DNA from: Limiplasma sp964504385
Lineage (GTDB): Bacteria > Bacillota > Clostridia > Christensenellales > Aristaeellaceae
Direction of reading: 5' to 3'
DNA length: 41,401 nucleotides
Assembly: GCA_964504385.1 (NCBI GenBank)
Contig: CAZDEF010000015.1
Location: 1 to 41,401, forward strand
Positions 23,685 to 32,156 of this stretch are shown in pieces (the first letter of the stretch is position 1; the number at the start of each line of letters is the position of its first letter). Under the pieces are notes generated by a model. It was not told the DNA's origin and did not search any database. It saw only the letters and a list, made by a program, of their open reading frames with translations. The translations under genes and the position numbers were made by a program.

Positions 23685-25991
23685 ATGGCGTATGGAGCCT
23701 TGCGCAAAAAACTGGTGCGCGATATGCGGCAATCGCTGATGCAGTTTCTTTCCATTGTCGTGCTCTGCTCGCTGGGCACGCTGATTTTTGCTGCATTGGA
23801 TGGAACGGCCCGCCTTGCGCAGGGAACCATCGACGTGTATTTTCAGCAGAACCATCTGGCAGATTTCTGGGTCTCTGTGGCCAGTGCCGACCGTCAAACG
23901 CTGGCACGTGTGCGGGGCATTTCCGGGGTGGAGGATGTGTGTGCGCGCGCTACAGTGGAGGTGCAGTCCACCCTGCCGGGCGAACCGGATCTGAACATAA
24001 CCGCCTATAACGGCCCGATGTCCATCAACCGTCCCTATCTGGAAAAAGGCGAATTGCTGGCCGAAAACGATCTGCGCGGCTGCCTGATCCAGGCGGGCTT
24101 TGCCCGGGTGCACGGGCTGGACGTGGGGGAGCGCGTGACGGTGAAGCTGAATGGGACGGAGTTTTACTTTGTGATCCGCGGTATCATCTACAGCCCGGAA
24201 TTCATCTGCGTCACCAAGGGTACCTATCCGAATCCGGAGGAGTACGGCTATATCCTTGTCAATGCCGAGGCGGTTCCGGAATTGCCGCTCACGCAGATCG
24301 TGGTGACGGTGCAGGAGGGGGCGGACGAGCAAAACGTTGAAAGCGCCATTCAGCAGGCCTTGCCGGATGCGCTGATCCTGAACCGCCGCGCGCACCCGAG
24401 CACGGCCAGCGCGATCAGCAATGCGGAGATGTTTGCGGATCTGCGGCTGGTCTTTCCGCTGATGGCCTATGCCGTGGCGGCGCTGATCGTGCTGACGACG
24501 CTTACGCGCATGATCGACAACCAGCGTTTGCAGATCGGCACGCTGAAAGCGCTGGGGTACTCCAACCGTAGCATTCGCGATCACTATCTGTCCTATGCCA
24601 TCTGGCCATCGTTGGTCGGATCGGTGCTGGGGGTAGTGGTGGGGCATCAGACGCTGCCGCGCGTTCTATGGGCGCTGCTGCTGGGGCAGAATGAGTTTCC
24701 GTATCGCGTGTACCCCTCTGTTTCTGCCGTGAGCTGGGGAATGGCGGCGCTTACGGTCGTCATGAGCATTTGCATCTGTCTGTATACCTATCACAGATCC
24801 GGCAGGGAAACAACGGCGGAGCTGCTGCGCCCCAAGCCGCCCAAGGCTGGCAAGCGGATCCTGCTGGAGCGGATCGGCTGGCTGTGGCGCAGGTTTGACT
24901 TCAACACCAAGATGATCGTGCGCAATCTGATGCGCAACCGCATGCGTACCATCATGTCGCTGGTGGGCGTGCTTTGCTGCAATGGATTGATCATCGCTTC
25001 CTTCGGATTGCAGGATTCTGTGAACGGTCTGGCCCGGACGCACTACGGCGAGACCCTCAGCTACGATGTGCGCGCGAATCTGGCGTGGACCGCAGACGAG
25101 GCCGCCAGCTATGCGAAAAGGCTGGAAGCTGCGCGGGTGGAATGCATCATGGAAAGCTCTGTGAGCGTGCGTTCACAGCAGACGGGGCGAACGGCGCTTC
25201 TGACGGTGGTGGAACCGGAACAGCAGCTATTGCATCTTGGCAGGAACGAGCAGCTTGTGCCCATTGCGCCAGGGGGCGTGGCGGTGACGGAAAAGCTATG
25301 CGATACGCTGAACGTGCAGATCGGCGATCCGCTTGAACTGTTCTTCCCCGGCGACCGTGATCCGGTTACAGTGCCTGTAACGCAGGTGGTGTATAACTAT
25401 GTGCAGCAGGGAGTGTATATGGAAGAAGGCACATGGGAAGCGCTGCGGAAGGGCAGCTTTGCCCCAACGGCGCTTCTGCTGGAAAGCCCCACTGAAGCAT
25501 GCCTGCAGCAGCTGGATGAGATGGAAGAAGTGGAGAGCTTGGACTGGCCCAGCCAGCAGAGCCGCAATCTGACCGATATGCTGGATCTGCTCAGCTCTGT
25601 GTTCATCCTGCTGATGGGCGTTGCATTGGCGCTGGCCTTTGTCATCTGCTACAACATGGGCTTGATGAACTTTGCGGAACGGACGCGGGAATATGCTACG
25701 CTGAAAGTTCTTGGCTATCATCAGCGGGAGATCCGTAAGCTGATCGTGGGGGAAAACAGCCTTGTCAGCTTGATCGGCGTGCTGCTGAGCATCTGGCCGG
25801 GCATCGCGCTGATCTCGCTGGTGCTGCGCGTGTGCCAGACGGAGACTATGTGTTATCCCAGCAGTCCGAATGCGTTTTCGGTGGCGCTGGCCTGCGTGAT
25901 CACCTATGGTTTCTCATTGCTGATCCAGCTGCTGCTGGTGCGAAAAGTGCGCGGCATCGACATGGTGGAAGCGCTCAAGTCCGTGGAATGA
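23685..25991 (+). CDS. FtsX/MacB-type ABC transporter permease without a linked ATPase
   Basis: A 768-residue membrane protein with two copies of the FtsX-like permease unit. An N-terminal span (about 20-40, SLMQFLSIVVLCSLGTLIF) is followed by an extracellular region and a first group of spans with the conserved RLQIGTLKALGYSNRSI (near 285-305). A second N-terminal-like anchor (FNTKMIVRNLMRNRMRTIMSLVG, near 410), another extracellular region, and the second group with REYATLKVLGYHQREIRKLI (near 675) follow. Such permeases usually pair with an ATPase to extrude lipids or peptides, or to move lipoproteins and signal envelope stress. No ATPase gene is adjacent. The ATG at 23685 is chosen for AAAGGTGG upstream. 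It sits between copper and zinc export operons, with its own promoter. Confidence 0.85.
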   Translation: MAYGALRKKLVRDMRQSLMQFLSIVVLCSLGTLIFAALDGTARLAQGTIDVYFQQNHLADFWVSVASADRQTLARVRGISGVEDVCARATVEVQSTLPGEPDLNITAYNGPMSINRPYLEKGELLAENDLRGCLIQAGFARVHGLDVGERVTVKLNGTEFYFVIRGIIYSPEFICVTKGTYPNPEEYGYILVNAEAVPELPLTQIVVTVQEGADEQNVESAIQQALPDALILNRRAHPSTASAISNAEMFADLRLVFPLMAYAVAALIVLTTLTRMIDNQRLQIGTLKALGYSNRSIRDHYLSYAIWPSLVGSVLGVVVGHQTLPRVLWALLLGQNEFPYRVYPSVSAVSWGMAALTVVMSICICLYTYHRSGRETTAELLRPKPPKAGKRILLERIGWLWRRFDFNTKMIVRNLMRNRMRTIMSLVGVLCCNGLIIASFGLQDSVNGLARTHYGETLSYDVRANLAWTADEAASYAKRLEAARVECIMESSVSVRSQQTGRTALLTVVEPEQQLLHLGRNEQLVPIAPGGVAVTEKLCDTLNVQIGDPLELFFPGDRDPVTVPVTQVVYNYVQQGVYMEEGTWEALRKGSFAPTALLLESPTEACLQQLDEMEEVESLDWPSQQSRNLTDMLDLLSSVFILLMGVALALAFVICYNMGLMNFAERTREYATLKVLGYHQREIRKLIVGENSLVSLIGVLLSIWPGIALISLVLRVCQTETMCYPSSPNAFSVALACVITYGFSLLIQLLLVRKVRGIDMVEALKSVE

Positions 25992-26005
25992 ACGGATCAA
26001 ATAAT

Positions 26006-26037
26006 AAAAAAGCGGGAAGTTGCATTCCCGCTTTTTT
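26006..26037. terminator. Bidirectional terminator between the permease and zntA
   Basis: AAAAAAGCGGGAA (26006-26018) pairs with TTCCCGCTTTTTT (26025-26037) around a six-base loop. T-runs on both strands allow it to end the plus-strand permease message and the minus-strand zinc operon, whose last stop is at 26054. Confidence 0.9.
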
Positions 26038-26053
26038 GATGCTATCGTTTGCA

Positions 26054-27889
26054 TTATACGTTTTTGATGTTCAGGTTTCGCATGGCGTTGAGAATGGCGA
26101 TGACGCATACGCCCACATCTGCAAATACCGCCAGCCACATACCGGCCAGTCCAATGGCGACCAACGCCAGCACCAGCAGCTTGACGCCAATAGCGAAAAC
26201 GATGTTCTGCTTGACGATGCGCATGGTGCGGCGGCTGATGCGTAGTGCCAGCGCCAGCTTGCGCGGATCATCATCCATCAGCACGATGTCGGCAGCTTCC
26301 ACAGCCGCATCGCTGCCCAGAGCTCCCATCGCTACGCCGACGTCGGCCCGAGTGAGCACGGGCGCGTCGTTGATGCCGTCGCCGACAAACACAAGCGTTT
26401 CATCTGCGCGCTTTTCGTCCAGCAGGCGCTCTACATGCTCCACCTTTTCAGCCGGCAGCAAACCGGCGTGATACTCGTTGACGCCCAGCTTTTCGGCAAT
26501 GGCCTGTGCGGCTGCGGGACGGTCACCTGTCAGGATAACGGTGCGGCGGACACCCTGCGCATGCAGGGCCGAAACTGCTTCTTCGGATCCGGTCTTCAGC
26601 GCATCTTCCAGCAGAATGCTGCCGACATAACGGTTTCCGCACGCAACATAGACCACCGCGCCGCTGCTCGAAACAGTAGGAGGCGTTATGCCGAGCGAGT
26701 CCATCAGCTTGTCATTGCCTATGCTGACGGTCTGACCGTTGCACACGGCGCTCATGCCCATCCCGGGCAGCTCGCGCACATCGTGCGTTTCCAAAAGCGT
26801 ATGGGAACAACCTTCGCAGATGGAACGGCTGATGGGGTGTGCGGAAGCGCTTTCCACAGAAGCGGCCAGCGTGAGCAGCTCCTGCTCCGAAATGCCGTTT
26901 GGCAGCAGCTGCCGGATGGTGAAATGTCCCTGCGTGAGCGTGCCGGTCTTGTCCATGACGATGATCCCGGCGTGCGCCAGCGCTTCCAGATCATTGCTGC
27001 CTTTGATCAGAATGCCGCAGCGGCTGGCTCCGCCAATGCCGCCGAAAAAGCTGAGCGGCACGGAAATGACCAGCGCACAGGGACAGCTGACCACCAGAAA
27101 GCTCAATGCACGGTATCCCCAGTCGGCCCATTCGCCGTCGAACAGCAACGGGGGAAGGAGAAACAGCAATAGCGCGGCTCCGCAAACGGCGGGGGTGTAG
27201 ATACGGGCAAAGCGCGTGATAAAGTTCTCGACCCTTGCCTTGCGGTCACTGGCATTCTCGACCAGATCCAGTATCTTTGCCACGGTGGAATCGCAATAGG
27301 GGCGGGTGGCCTGAATGCGCAGCAGCCCGCTCTGGTTGATGCAGCCGCTGATGACTTCATCGCCCACGGTGACGTCACGGGGGAGACTTTCGCCGGTCAG
27401 TGCAGAGGTGTCCAGTGCAGAGATGCCTTCCACAATGACGCCGTCCAGCGGAATGCGCTCACCGGCGCGCACGATGATGACTTCGCCCGTTTCCACCTCG
27501 TCCGGATCCACCGTGACCGCTTTGCCATTGCGTTCCACTTCCGCCGTTTCCGGGCAAAGCTCCATCAGCGCTGTGATCGAAGCGCGGGATTTGCCAACGG
27601 CGTACCGCTGGAACCATTCGCCGATCTGGTAAAACAGCATGACGACAACGGCCTCGTGGTATTCACCGATGATCCATGCGCCAATGGTGGCGATCGCCAT
27701 CAGAAAGTTTTCATCAAAAACCTGACCGTGCAGAATCCCGTGAAAAGCCTCCATCAGTACGTCGTAGCCCGCCAGCAGATAGGCCGCCAGCGACAGAAAA
27801 AAGGCGAAACGGGGGAATACGAATCCTGCAGCCAGCAAAGCAGCGCTCAGGCCAATGCGAAGCAGATCCTGTTTTTGTTTGCTCGACAT
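26054..27889 (-). CDS. zntA: Zn/Cd/Pb-exporting P1B-type ATPase (ZntA/CadA)
   Basis: A 611-residue P1B-2 ATPase that exports divalent soft metals. Motifs seen are TGES (actuator), SCPCALVIS (near 268), DKTGT (near 311), SAHPIS, and GDGINDAPVL. The subgroup-specific membrane residues Lys570 (GVKLLVLAL) and Asp591 (FADVGV) are present, 21 residues apart as in ZntA, which separates it from copper pumps. It lacks the N-terminal HMA domain that most relatives carry; that domain is encoded separately by the preceding gene. AGGAGG lies about 9 bases before the ATG. Zinc, cadmium or lead as the main substrate cannot be told apart by sequence; zinc is favoured by the linked regulator. Confidence 0.93.
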   Translation of the reverse strand: MSSKQKQDLLRIGLSAALLAAGFVFPRFAFFLSLAAYLLAGYDVLMEAFHGILHGQVFDENFLMAIATIGAWIIGEYHEAVVVMLFYQIGEWFQRYAVGKSRASITALMELCPETAEVERNGKAVTVDPDEVETGEVIIVRAGERIPLDGVIVEGISALDTSALTGESLPRDVTVGDEVISGCINQSGLLRIQATRPYCDSTVAKILDLVENASDRKARVENFITRFARIYTPAVCGAALLLFLLPPLLFDGEWADWGYRALSFLVVSCPCALVISVPLSFFGGIGGASRCGILIKGSNDLEALAHAGIIVMDKTGTLTQGHFTIRQLLPNGISEQELLTLAASVESASAHPISRSICEGCSHTLLETHDVRELPGMGMSAVCNGQTVSIGNDKLMDSLGITPPTVSSSGAVVYVACGNRYVGSILLEDALKTGSEEAVSALHAQGVRRTVILTGDRPAAAQAIAEKLGVNEYHAGLLPAEKVEHVERLLDEKRADETLVFVGDGINDAPVLTRADVGVAMGALGSDAAVEAADIVLMDDDPRKLALALRISRRTMRIVKQNIVFAIGVKLLVLALVAIGLAGMWLAVFADVGVCVIAILNAMRNLNIKNV

Positions 27890-27919
27890 GGGATGTTGCC
27901 TCCTGATGATCGGATGATA

Positions 27920-28138
27920 TTAGAAGACGATGCGGCAATGGCGTTCCACTTTGGCGATCGTGCGCTGGACTTCCTCCAGAATGCGGGGGAAATCCGCCTC
28001 GTTCGCTTCCAGCGTGAGCTTTTGCATCATGAAGTTGACGCTGGCTTTTTCAACGCCGTCGATCTGCGAGATCGCCTGTTCCATCTTGGCGGCGCAGTTT
28101 GCACAGTCCAGTTCCTGCAGCTTGTATACCTTCTTCAT
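27920..28138 (-). CDS. Stand-alone heavy-metal-associated (HMA) domain protein
   Basis: A 72-residue ferredoxin-like HMA domain. The metal site is LDCANCAAKME, with Cys12 and Cys15. The Asp before the first Cys is typical of zinc/cadmium rather than copper HMA domains. A second His-Cys pair (His67-Cys68) lies at the C-terminus and could add ligands. GGAGG lies about 9 bases before the ATG. It is between the ArsR-type regulator and the pump, 30 bases before zntA. It probably works as a detached regulatory domain or as a metallochaperone for the pump; which of these is inference. Confidence 0.88.
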   Translation of the reverse strand: MKKVYKLQELDCANCAAKMEQAISQIDGVEKASVNFMMQKLTLEANEADFPRILEEVQRTIAKVERHCRIVF

Positions 28139-28156
28139 GGATGGAAACCTCCTTGT

Positions 28157-28519
28157 TTATTCGGTAACGTGCTCCATACCCTGATCGATGATCGTGCGCA
28201 CATGGCCATCGGCCAGCGAGTAGAAAACGATCTTGCCTTCGCGTCGGCTCTTGACCAGCTTGTTCTTTTTCAGCACGCTCAGCTGGTGCGAAATGGCGCT
28301 TTGCGTCATGTTGAGCAGCATGGCGATGTCATATACGCACATTTCGCTGGCGAAAAGGCAGTAAAGGATGCGGATGCGGGTAGAATCTCCAAATACTTTG
28401 AACAGTTCGCTCAGATCAAACAGCACGTCCTCGCTGGGCATTTCCTGAGAAACGCTCTCCACGACGGCTTCGTGAATGTGAATGAATTCGCCCTGCGGGG
28501 TTTCAGGCAAGTCGGCCAT
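28157..28519 (-). CDS. smtB: ArsR/SmtB-family zinc-responsive repressor
   Basis: A 120-residue winged-helix repressor. The helix-turn-helix covers MCVYDIAMLLNMTQSAISHQLSVLKKNKLV. The last helix has Asp104, His106, His117 and Glu120 (DGH...EHVTE), the alpha5 zinc site of SmtB with identical spacing. The alpha3 site of CadC is incomplete: only one Cys (EMCVYD instead of ELCVCD). Zinc is therefore the expected inducer. The ATG at 28519 is set by GGAGGG five bases upstream; an ATG at 28552 has no such site and lies in the operator. It heads the operon smtB-HMA-zntA and should repress its own promoter, which carries a matching inverted repeat. Confidence 0.92.
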   Translation of the reverse strand: MADLPETPQGEFIHIHEAVVESVSQEMPSEDVLFDLSELFKVFGDSTRIRILYCLFASEMCVYDIAMLLNMTQSAISHQLSVLKKNKLVKSRREGKIVFYSLADGHVRTIIDQGMEHVTE

Positions 28520-28530
28520 GCGATCCCTCC

Positions 28531-28558
28531 ATTCATTTGAACAATCGTTCATATGAAT
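28531..28558. promoter_or_regulatory. SmtB-type operator, 12-4-12 inverted repeat
   Basis: ATTCATTTGAAC (28531-28542) and GTTCATATGAAT (28547-28558) form an inverted repeat with one mismatch around AATC. The TGAAC..GTTCA core is the typical ArsR/SmtB site. It overlaps the -10 and start point of the smtB promoter. A further half-site, CATATGTTCAAATG (28565-28578), lies in the promoter spacer and suggests binding of a second dimer. Confidence 0.85.
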
Positions 28559-28585
28559 AATAACTCATATGTTCAAATGTGTCAA
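28557..28585 (-). promoter_or_regulatory. smtB-HMA-zntA promoter
   Basis: Minus-strand TTGACA (28585-28580), a perfect -35, is followed after 17 bases by TATTAT (28562-28557). The start would be near 28550, inside the inverted repeat, giving repression when metal is low. Confidence 0.85.
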
Positions 28586-28608
28586 TACCCTTTTGATTTT
28601 TTTTCAGA

Positions 28609-28637
28609 TTGACGGCCAAAGCGGCTGATGATATGAT
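28609..28637 (+). promoter_or_regulatory. Promoter of the HAD phosphatase gene
   Basis: TTGACG (28609-28614) and TATGAT (28632-28637) are 17 bases apart, each 5 of 6 to consensus. The -35 is only 24 bases from the divergent smtB -35, so the two promoters are back to back. Confidence 0.75.
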
Positions 28638-28672
28638 AAACAGCGTTTGAAACAAATGAAAGGGGAATACGG

Positions 28673-29473
28673 ATGATTCGCCTGATTGCAAGTGATCTGG
28701 ACGGCACGCTGCTGGAAGCGGACGGCAAGCTTCCCAAAGATGCCTTTGACGTCATCAACCGTCTGTCTGCCATGGGGATCCGCTTCGCCGCATCCAGCGG
28801 CAGGCAATATGGAAATCTGCAAAGATTATTTGGGCCAGTCGCACAGAAAATGGCCTTTGTGTGTGAAAACGGCGCGCTGGATGTGATGGATGGTGAAACG
28901 GTCGGCGTGATCGCTCTGGAAGCAAACGATGCGAAGGAGATCCTCCAGGACGTGAAAGAAGCAGGCATGAACCTGCTTGTCAGCGGCAGGCATACCTGCT
29001 ATGTGCTGGATCAGAACCGGCGTTTTGCGGATGACATGGTCTACCGGCTGCGCAATACCGTCACCATCATTTCCTCGCTGGATGAAATATACGAACCGAT
29101 CCTGAAGATCTCCGGCCAGATCGACGAAGGCGTGGAAAGACTTGCGCCAGCTTTTCTGAAAAAATGGGGGGATCGGGTCACGGCCTCCATCTCCGGGGCG
29201 GAGTGGTTTGATTTTACGCTGGCCAACAAGGGCAAGGGCATTCGGATGCTGATGCAGCGCATGCAGCTCCAGAAAAATGAAGTGGCCGCTTTTGGCGATA
29301 ATTTCAACGATGAAACCATGCTGGATACCGTTGGGCATCCATTCATTATGGAGCAGGCCCATCCGGCGCTGAAGCAAAAGGGCTACCATGTCTGCTGCAA
29401 AGTGCTGCCTGTGCTGGAAAAACTGATCGAGGCCGGTGGAGACGAAGCAAAATGGCTGGATAGTCTGGCATAA
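28673..29473 (+). CDS. Cof-type HAD-superfamily phosphatase
   Basis: A 266-residue HAD-IIB phosphatase. Motif I is SDLDGTLL with the nucleophile Asp8 and acid Asp10. Motif II is AASSGRQ, the Lys of motif III lies in NKGKGI, and motif IV is FGDNFNDETML. These cytosolic enzymes dephosphorylate sugar phosphates, flavin or cofactor phosphates; the substrate cannot be read from sequence. AAAGGGGA lies about 8 bases before the ATG. It is transcribed alone, divergent from the zinc operon and convergent with glgA. A sugar-phosphate role would fit beside the glycogen genes but is only a suggestion. Confidence 0.88.
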   Translation: MIRLIASDLDGTLLEADGKLPKDAFDVINRLSAMGIRFAASSGRQYGNLQRLFGPVAQKMAFVCENGALDVMDGETVGVIALEANDAKEILQDVKEAGMNLLVSGRHTCYVLDQNRRFADDMVYRLRNTVTIISSLDEIYEPILKISGQIDEGVERLAPAFLKKWGDRVTASISGAEWFDFTLANKGKGIRMLMQRMQLQKNEVAAFGDNFNDETMLDTVGHPFIMEQAHPALKQKGYHVCCKVLPVLEKLIEAGGDEAKWLDSLA

Positions 29474-29476
29474 ACC

Positions 29477-29524
29477 AAACGAGCGGGGCTGCTGCGGTAT
29501 TTGCAGCAGTCCCGCTCGTTTTTT
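29477..29524. terminator. Bidirectional terminator between the HAD gene and glgA
   Basis: AAACGAGCGGGGCTGCTGC (29477-29495) pairs with GCAGCAGTCCCGCTCGTTT (29503-29521) with one mismatch, an 18-19 bp stem followed by TTTT on the plus strand and preceded by A-rich sequence for the minus strand. It serves both convergent genes. Confidence 0.9.
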
Positions 29525-29530
29525 GTGGGA

Positions 29531-30973
29531 TCAGGCTTTCACGGCCAGCTTGTTGTATAGCTTGACATATTCGTCGGCGCTGTGCGTCCAGCTGTAGTCG
29601 CCCTTCATGCCGCGGATCCGCAGCATTTTCAGCACGTCCTTCTGATCGGTGTAGAAGCTGAGCGCACGCTTGATGACGTTGAGCATGTCATGCGCATTGT
29701 AATTGAGGAAGGTGAAGCCATTGCCTTCCTGCGTGTACTCGTTGTAGCTGAGCACGGTGTCGCGCAGGCCGCCGGTCTCGCGCACGATGGGCACGGTGCC
29801 GTACCGCAGGGAAATGAGCTGGCTCAGGCCGCAGGGCTCGAATAGCGAAGGCATCAGGAAGAAATCGGCGGAGGCGTACAGCCGGTGAGCCAGCTCGTGA
29901 TCCATCGCGAAGCGGGCGGCCAGCTTGCCGCGGTACTGCTGCTCCGCCCAGCTGAACAGGTTGGTGTAGCGGGCTTCGCCCATGCCAAGCACCACCATCT
30001 GCACGTTCTCGCGCATGATGTCGCCCAGCACATGATCCACCAGATCCAGCCCCTTCTGATTGCTCAGACGGCCCACCATGGCGATGAGCGGGATATCCGG
30101 GTCAACTTCCAGCCCCAGCGCTTCCTGCAGCTTGAGCTTGTTTTCCACCTTGGCTTCCAGCGTATCGACGGTGTAGTTCTTGAAGATCATGGGGTCGGTC
30201 TCAGGGTCGTATTCGTTGATGTCGATCCCGTTCAGCACGCCGTACACGGATTCGTGGCGGGCACGGATCAGTCCGTCCAGCCGCTCGCCGTAATAGGCGG
30301 TGGTGATCTCCTCGGAATAGCTGGGGCTCACGGTGGTGATCGCATCGGCATACACGAGCGCGGCCTTCATGAAATTGGCGCAGCCGTAGCATTCCAGCTT
30401 GTCGGATGTCCACAGGCTGTCGCCCAGCCCCAGCACGTCCTGCACTTCCTTGATACCGAACACGCCCTGATACTGCAGGTTGTGAATGGTATACATGGTG
30501 CGGATGTTGGCGTAGAAGGGCAGGTGCGCGTACTGGATCTTGAGCAGGGCGGGGATCATGCCGCTCTGCCAGTCGTGGGCATGCAGCACATCGGGCGCAA
30601 AGTCGATCATGGGCAGAATGTTGAGGCAGGCACGGCAGAAGAAGCCGTAACGCTCATACTCATCGCCGCCAAGGCCGTAGATGTAGGGCCGGCCGAAGTA
30701 ATACTTGTTATCCAGGAAGTAGTAGATGACGCCGTCCTTCTTGAGCGTCTGCACGCCGCAGAACTGCCTGCGCCAGCCCAGCTGCACTTCAAAGTCCATC
30801 AGGTATTCCATCTTCTCCTGCCATTTCTGGGCAATGGCAGTGTACATCGGCAGGATCACGCGCACGTCGTGGCCCTTCTGAGCCAGCACAGGGGCAAGCG
30901 CGCCCACCACGTCGGCCAGACCGCCGGTTTTTACAAACGGCACGCATTCGCTGGCCGTGAACAAAATCTTCAT
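29531..30973 (-). CDS. glgA: Glycogen synthase (ADP-glucose), GT5
   Basis: GlgA transfers glucose from ADP-glucose to the growing alpha-1,4-glucan. The N-terminal ADP-glucose loop KTGGLADVVG has Lys15. HAHDWQSG, TIHNLQYQG and the C-terminal SLFEPCGLSQLISLRYGTVPIVRETGGLRDTV block are GT5 hallmarks, with the E-x7-E pair in the last. Length is 480 residues, normal. GGAGG precedes the ATG. It is the last gene of glgC-glgD-glgA, 34 bases after glgD, and ends at a strong terminator. Branching enzyme (glgB) and phosphorylase are not in the window. Confidence 0.96.
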   Translation of the reverse strand: MKILFTASECVPFVKTGGLADVVGALAPVLAQKGHDVRVILPMYTAIAQKWQEKMEYLMDFEVQLGWRRQFCGVQTLKKDGVIYYFLDNKYYFGRPYIYGLGGDEYERYGFFCRACLNILPMIDFAPDVLHAHDWQSGMIPALLKIQYAHLPFYANIRTMYTIHNLQYQGVFGIKEVQDVLGLGDSLWTSDKLECYGCANFMKAALVYADAITTVSPSYSEEITTAYYGERLDGLIRARHESVYGVLNGIDINEYDPETDPMIFKNYTVDTLEAKVENKLKLQEALGLEVDPDIPLIAMVGRLSNQKGLDLVDHVLGDIMRENVQMVVLGMGEARYTNLFSWAEQQYRGKLAARFAMDHELAHRLYASADFFLMPSLFEPCGLSQLISLRYGTVPIVRETGGLRDTVLSYNEYTQEGNGFTFLNYNAHDMLNVIKRALSFYTDQKDVLKMLRIRGMKGDYSWTHSADEYVKLYNKLAVKA

Positions 30974-31007
30974 AATACGAACCTCCGGTCACATTGGGAA
31001 ATTTGCG

Positions 31008-32129
31008 TCAGATCGTCATGTTCTTGGAAATGACGATGGGGTAGGCGCTGGGGCCGATCAGGTTGCCGTTGCGCTTGATGCGGGCCTGCTTGTCCAGAAT
31101 ACAGTTTTCCAGATGCACGCCTTCTTCGATCACGCAGTCCTGCATGATGATGCAGTTCTTCACGGACGCGCCCTTGGCGATCTTCACACCGCGGAACAGC
31201 ACGCTGTGCTCCACGCTGCCGTTGATGATGCAGCCGTCGGCCACCATGGAGTTGACGATTTGCGCATCCTCCATATAACGGGCGGGCATTTCATCGCGCA
31301 CCTTGGTGTACACGGGGCGGTCATCGCGGAACAGGGCATGGCGGGTGGTGCTGTCCAGCATGGCCAGATTGAACTTGAAGTAGCTCTGCACGCTGTCCAG
31401 ATGGAAGCACACATCCTTGTATTCGTAGCCGTGCACGGTCAGCGCCGCATCGCGGGTCATGCGCTGCAGCACATCACGCACCAGCTCGTGATAGCCATGG
31501 GAAGAACCGCGGTCCACCAGATCGATCAGCAGATCCTTGCGCATCAGCAGCACGTCCATGCCGGTGTTCTGATAGCGTGGCTTGGTGGGGTCGATCTCGA
31601 TGTCGGTCACCACGCCGTTTTCGTCCACATCCATGTAGCAGCCGTATTCAGGGCGCTGCATTTCGGGATCCTTGGTGTACATCATCATCACGTCGCAGCC
31701 GCTTTCCATATAGCGGGCGAACATATCGCGGTAGTTGGGGTTGAACACGATCAGGCTGTTGGTCAGCAGCACATACTCCTGACGGCTGCGGCGCAGGTAG
31801 TTCATGTTGGAATGCAGCGCATCCAGCGAACCGTTGTACACGCCCACATTGTCGCGGGTCAGGAAGGGGGGCAGGATGTAGAGGCCGTCGTTCTTGCCGT
31901 GCAGGTCCCATTCCTTGCCGCTGCCCAGATGGTCCATCAGGCTGTGGTAGTTCTTCTGCATGATGACGCCCACATTGCGCATGCCGCTGTTTACCATGCC
32001 GCTCACGATAAAGTCGATCACGCGGTAGCGGCCGGCGACCGGAACGGCCGCGATGGCGCGCAGAAGCGTGAGTTCGCGAAGAAAGCTGTCCTTTTCACCT
32101 GTATAAATGATGCCCATTACGTTTTTCAT
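31008..32129 (-). CDS. glgD: GlgD, non-canonical subunit of glucose-1-phosphate adenylyltransferase
   Basis: A 373-residue relative of GlgC. The nucleotidyltransferase fold and the C-terminal left-handed beta-helix (repeats such as VEHSVLFRGVKI and VIEEGVHLENCIL) are clear. The glycine-rich loop GGQGSRLG of GlgC is replaced by YTGEKDSFLRE, so it is unlikely to be an active enzyme alone. In Firmicutes GlgD combines with GlgC and raises its activity, and the genes are adjacent, as here. The ATG at 32129 follows AGAGGAA. It starts 27 bases after glgC and precedes glgA by 34 bases, so all three should be made together. Confidence 0.95.
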   Translation of the reverse strand: MKNVMGIIYTGEKDSFLRELTLLRAIAAVPVAGRYRVIDFIVSGMVNSGMRNVGVIMQKNYHSLMDHLGSGKEWDLHGKNDGLYILPPFLTRDNVGVYNGSLDALHSNMNYLRRSRQEYVLLTNSLIVFNPNYRDMFARYMESGCDVMMMYTKDPEMQRPEYGCYMDVDENGVVTDIEIDPTKPRYQNTGMDVLLMRKDLLIDLVDRGSSHGYHELVRDVLQRMTRDAALTVHGYEYKDVCFHLDSVQSYFKFNLAMLDSTTRHALFRDDRPVYTKVRDEMPARYMEDAQIVNSMVADGCIINGSVEHSVLFRGVKIAKGASVKNCIIMQDCVIEEGVHLENCILDKQARIKRNGNLIGPSAYPIVISKNMTI

Positions 32130-32156
32130 GGTGCTATTCCTCTCTTCCTCAACTGC

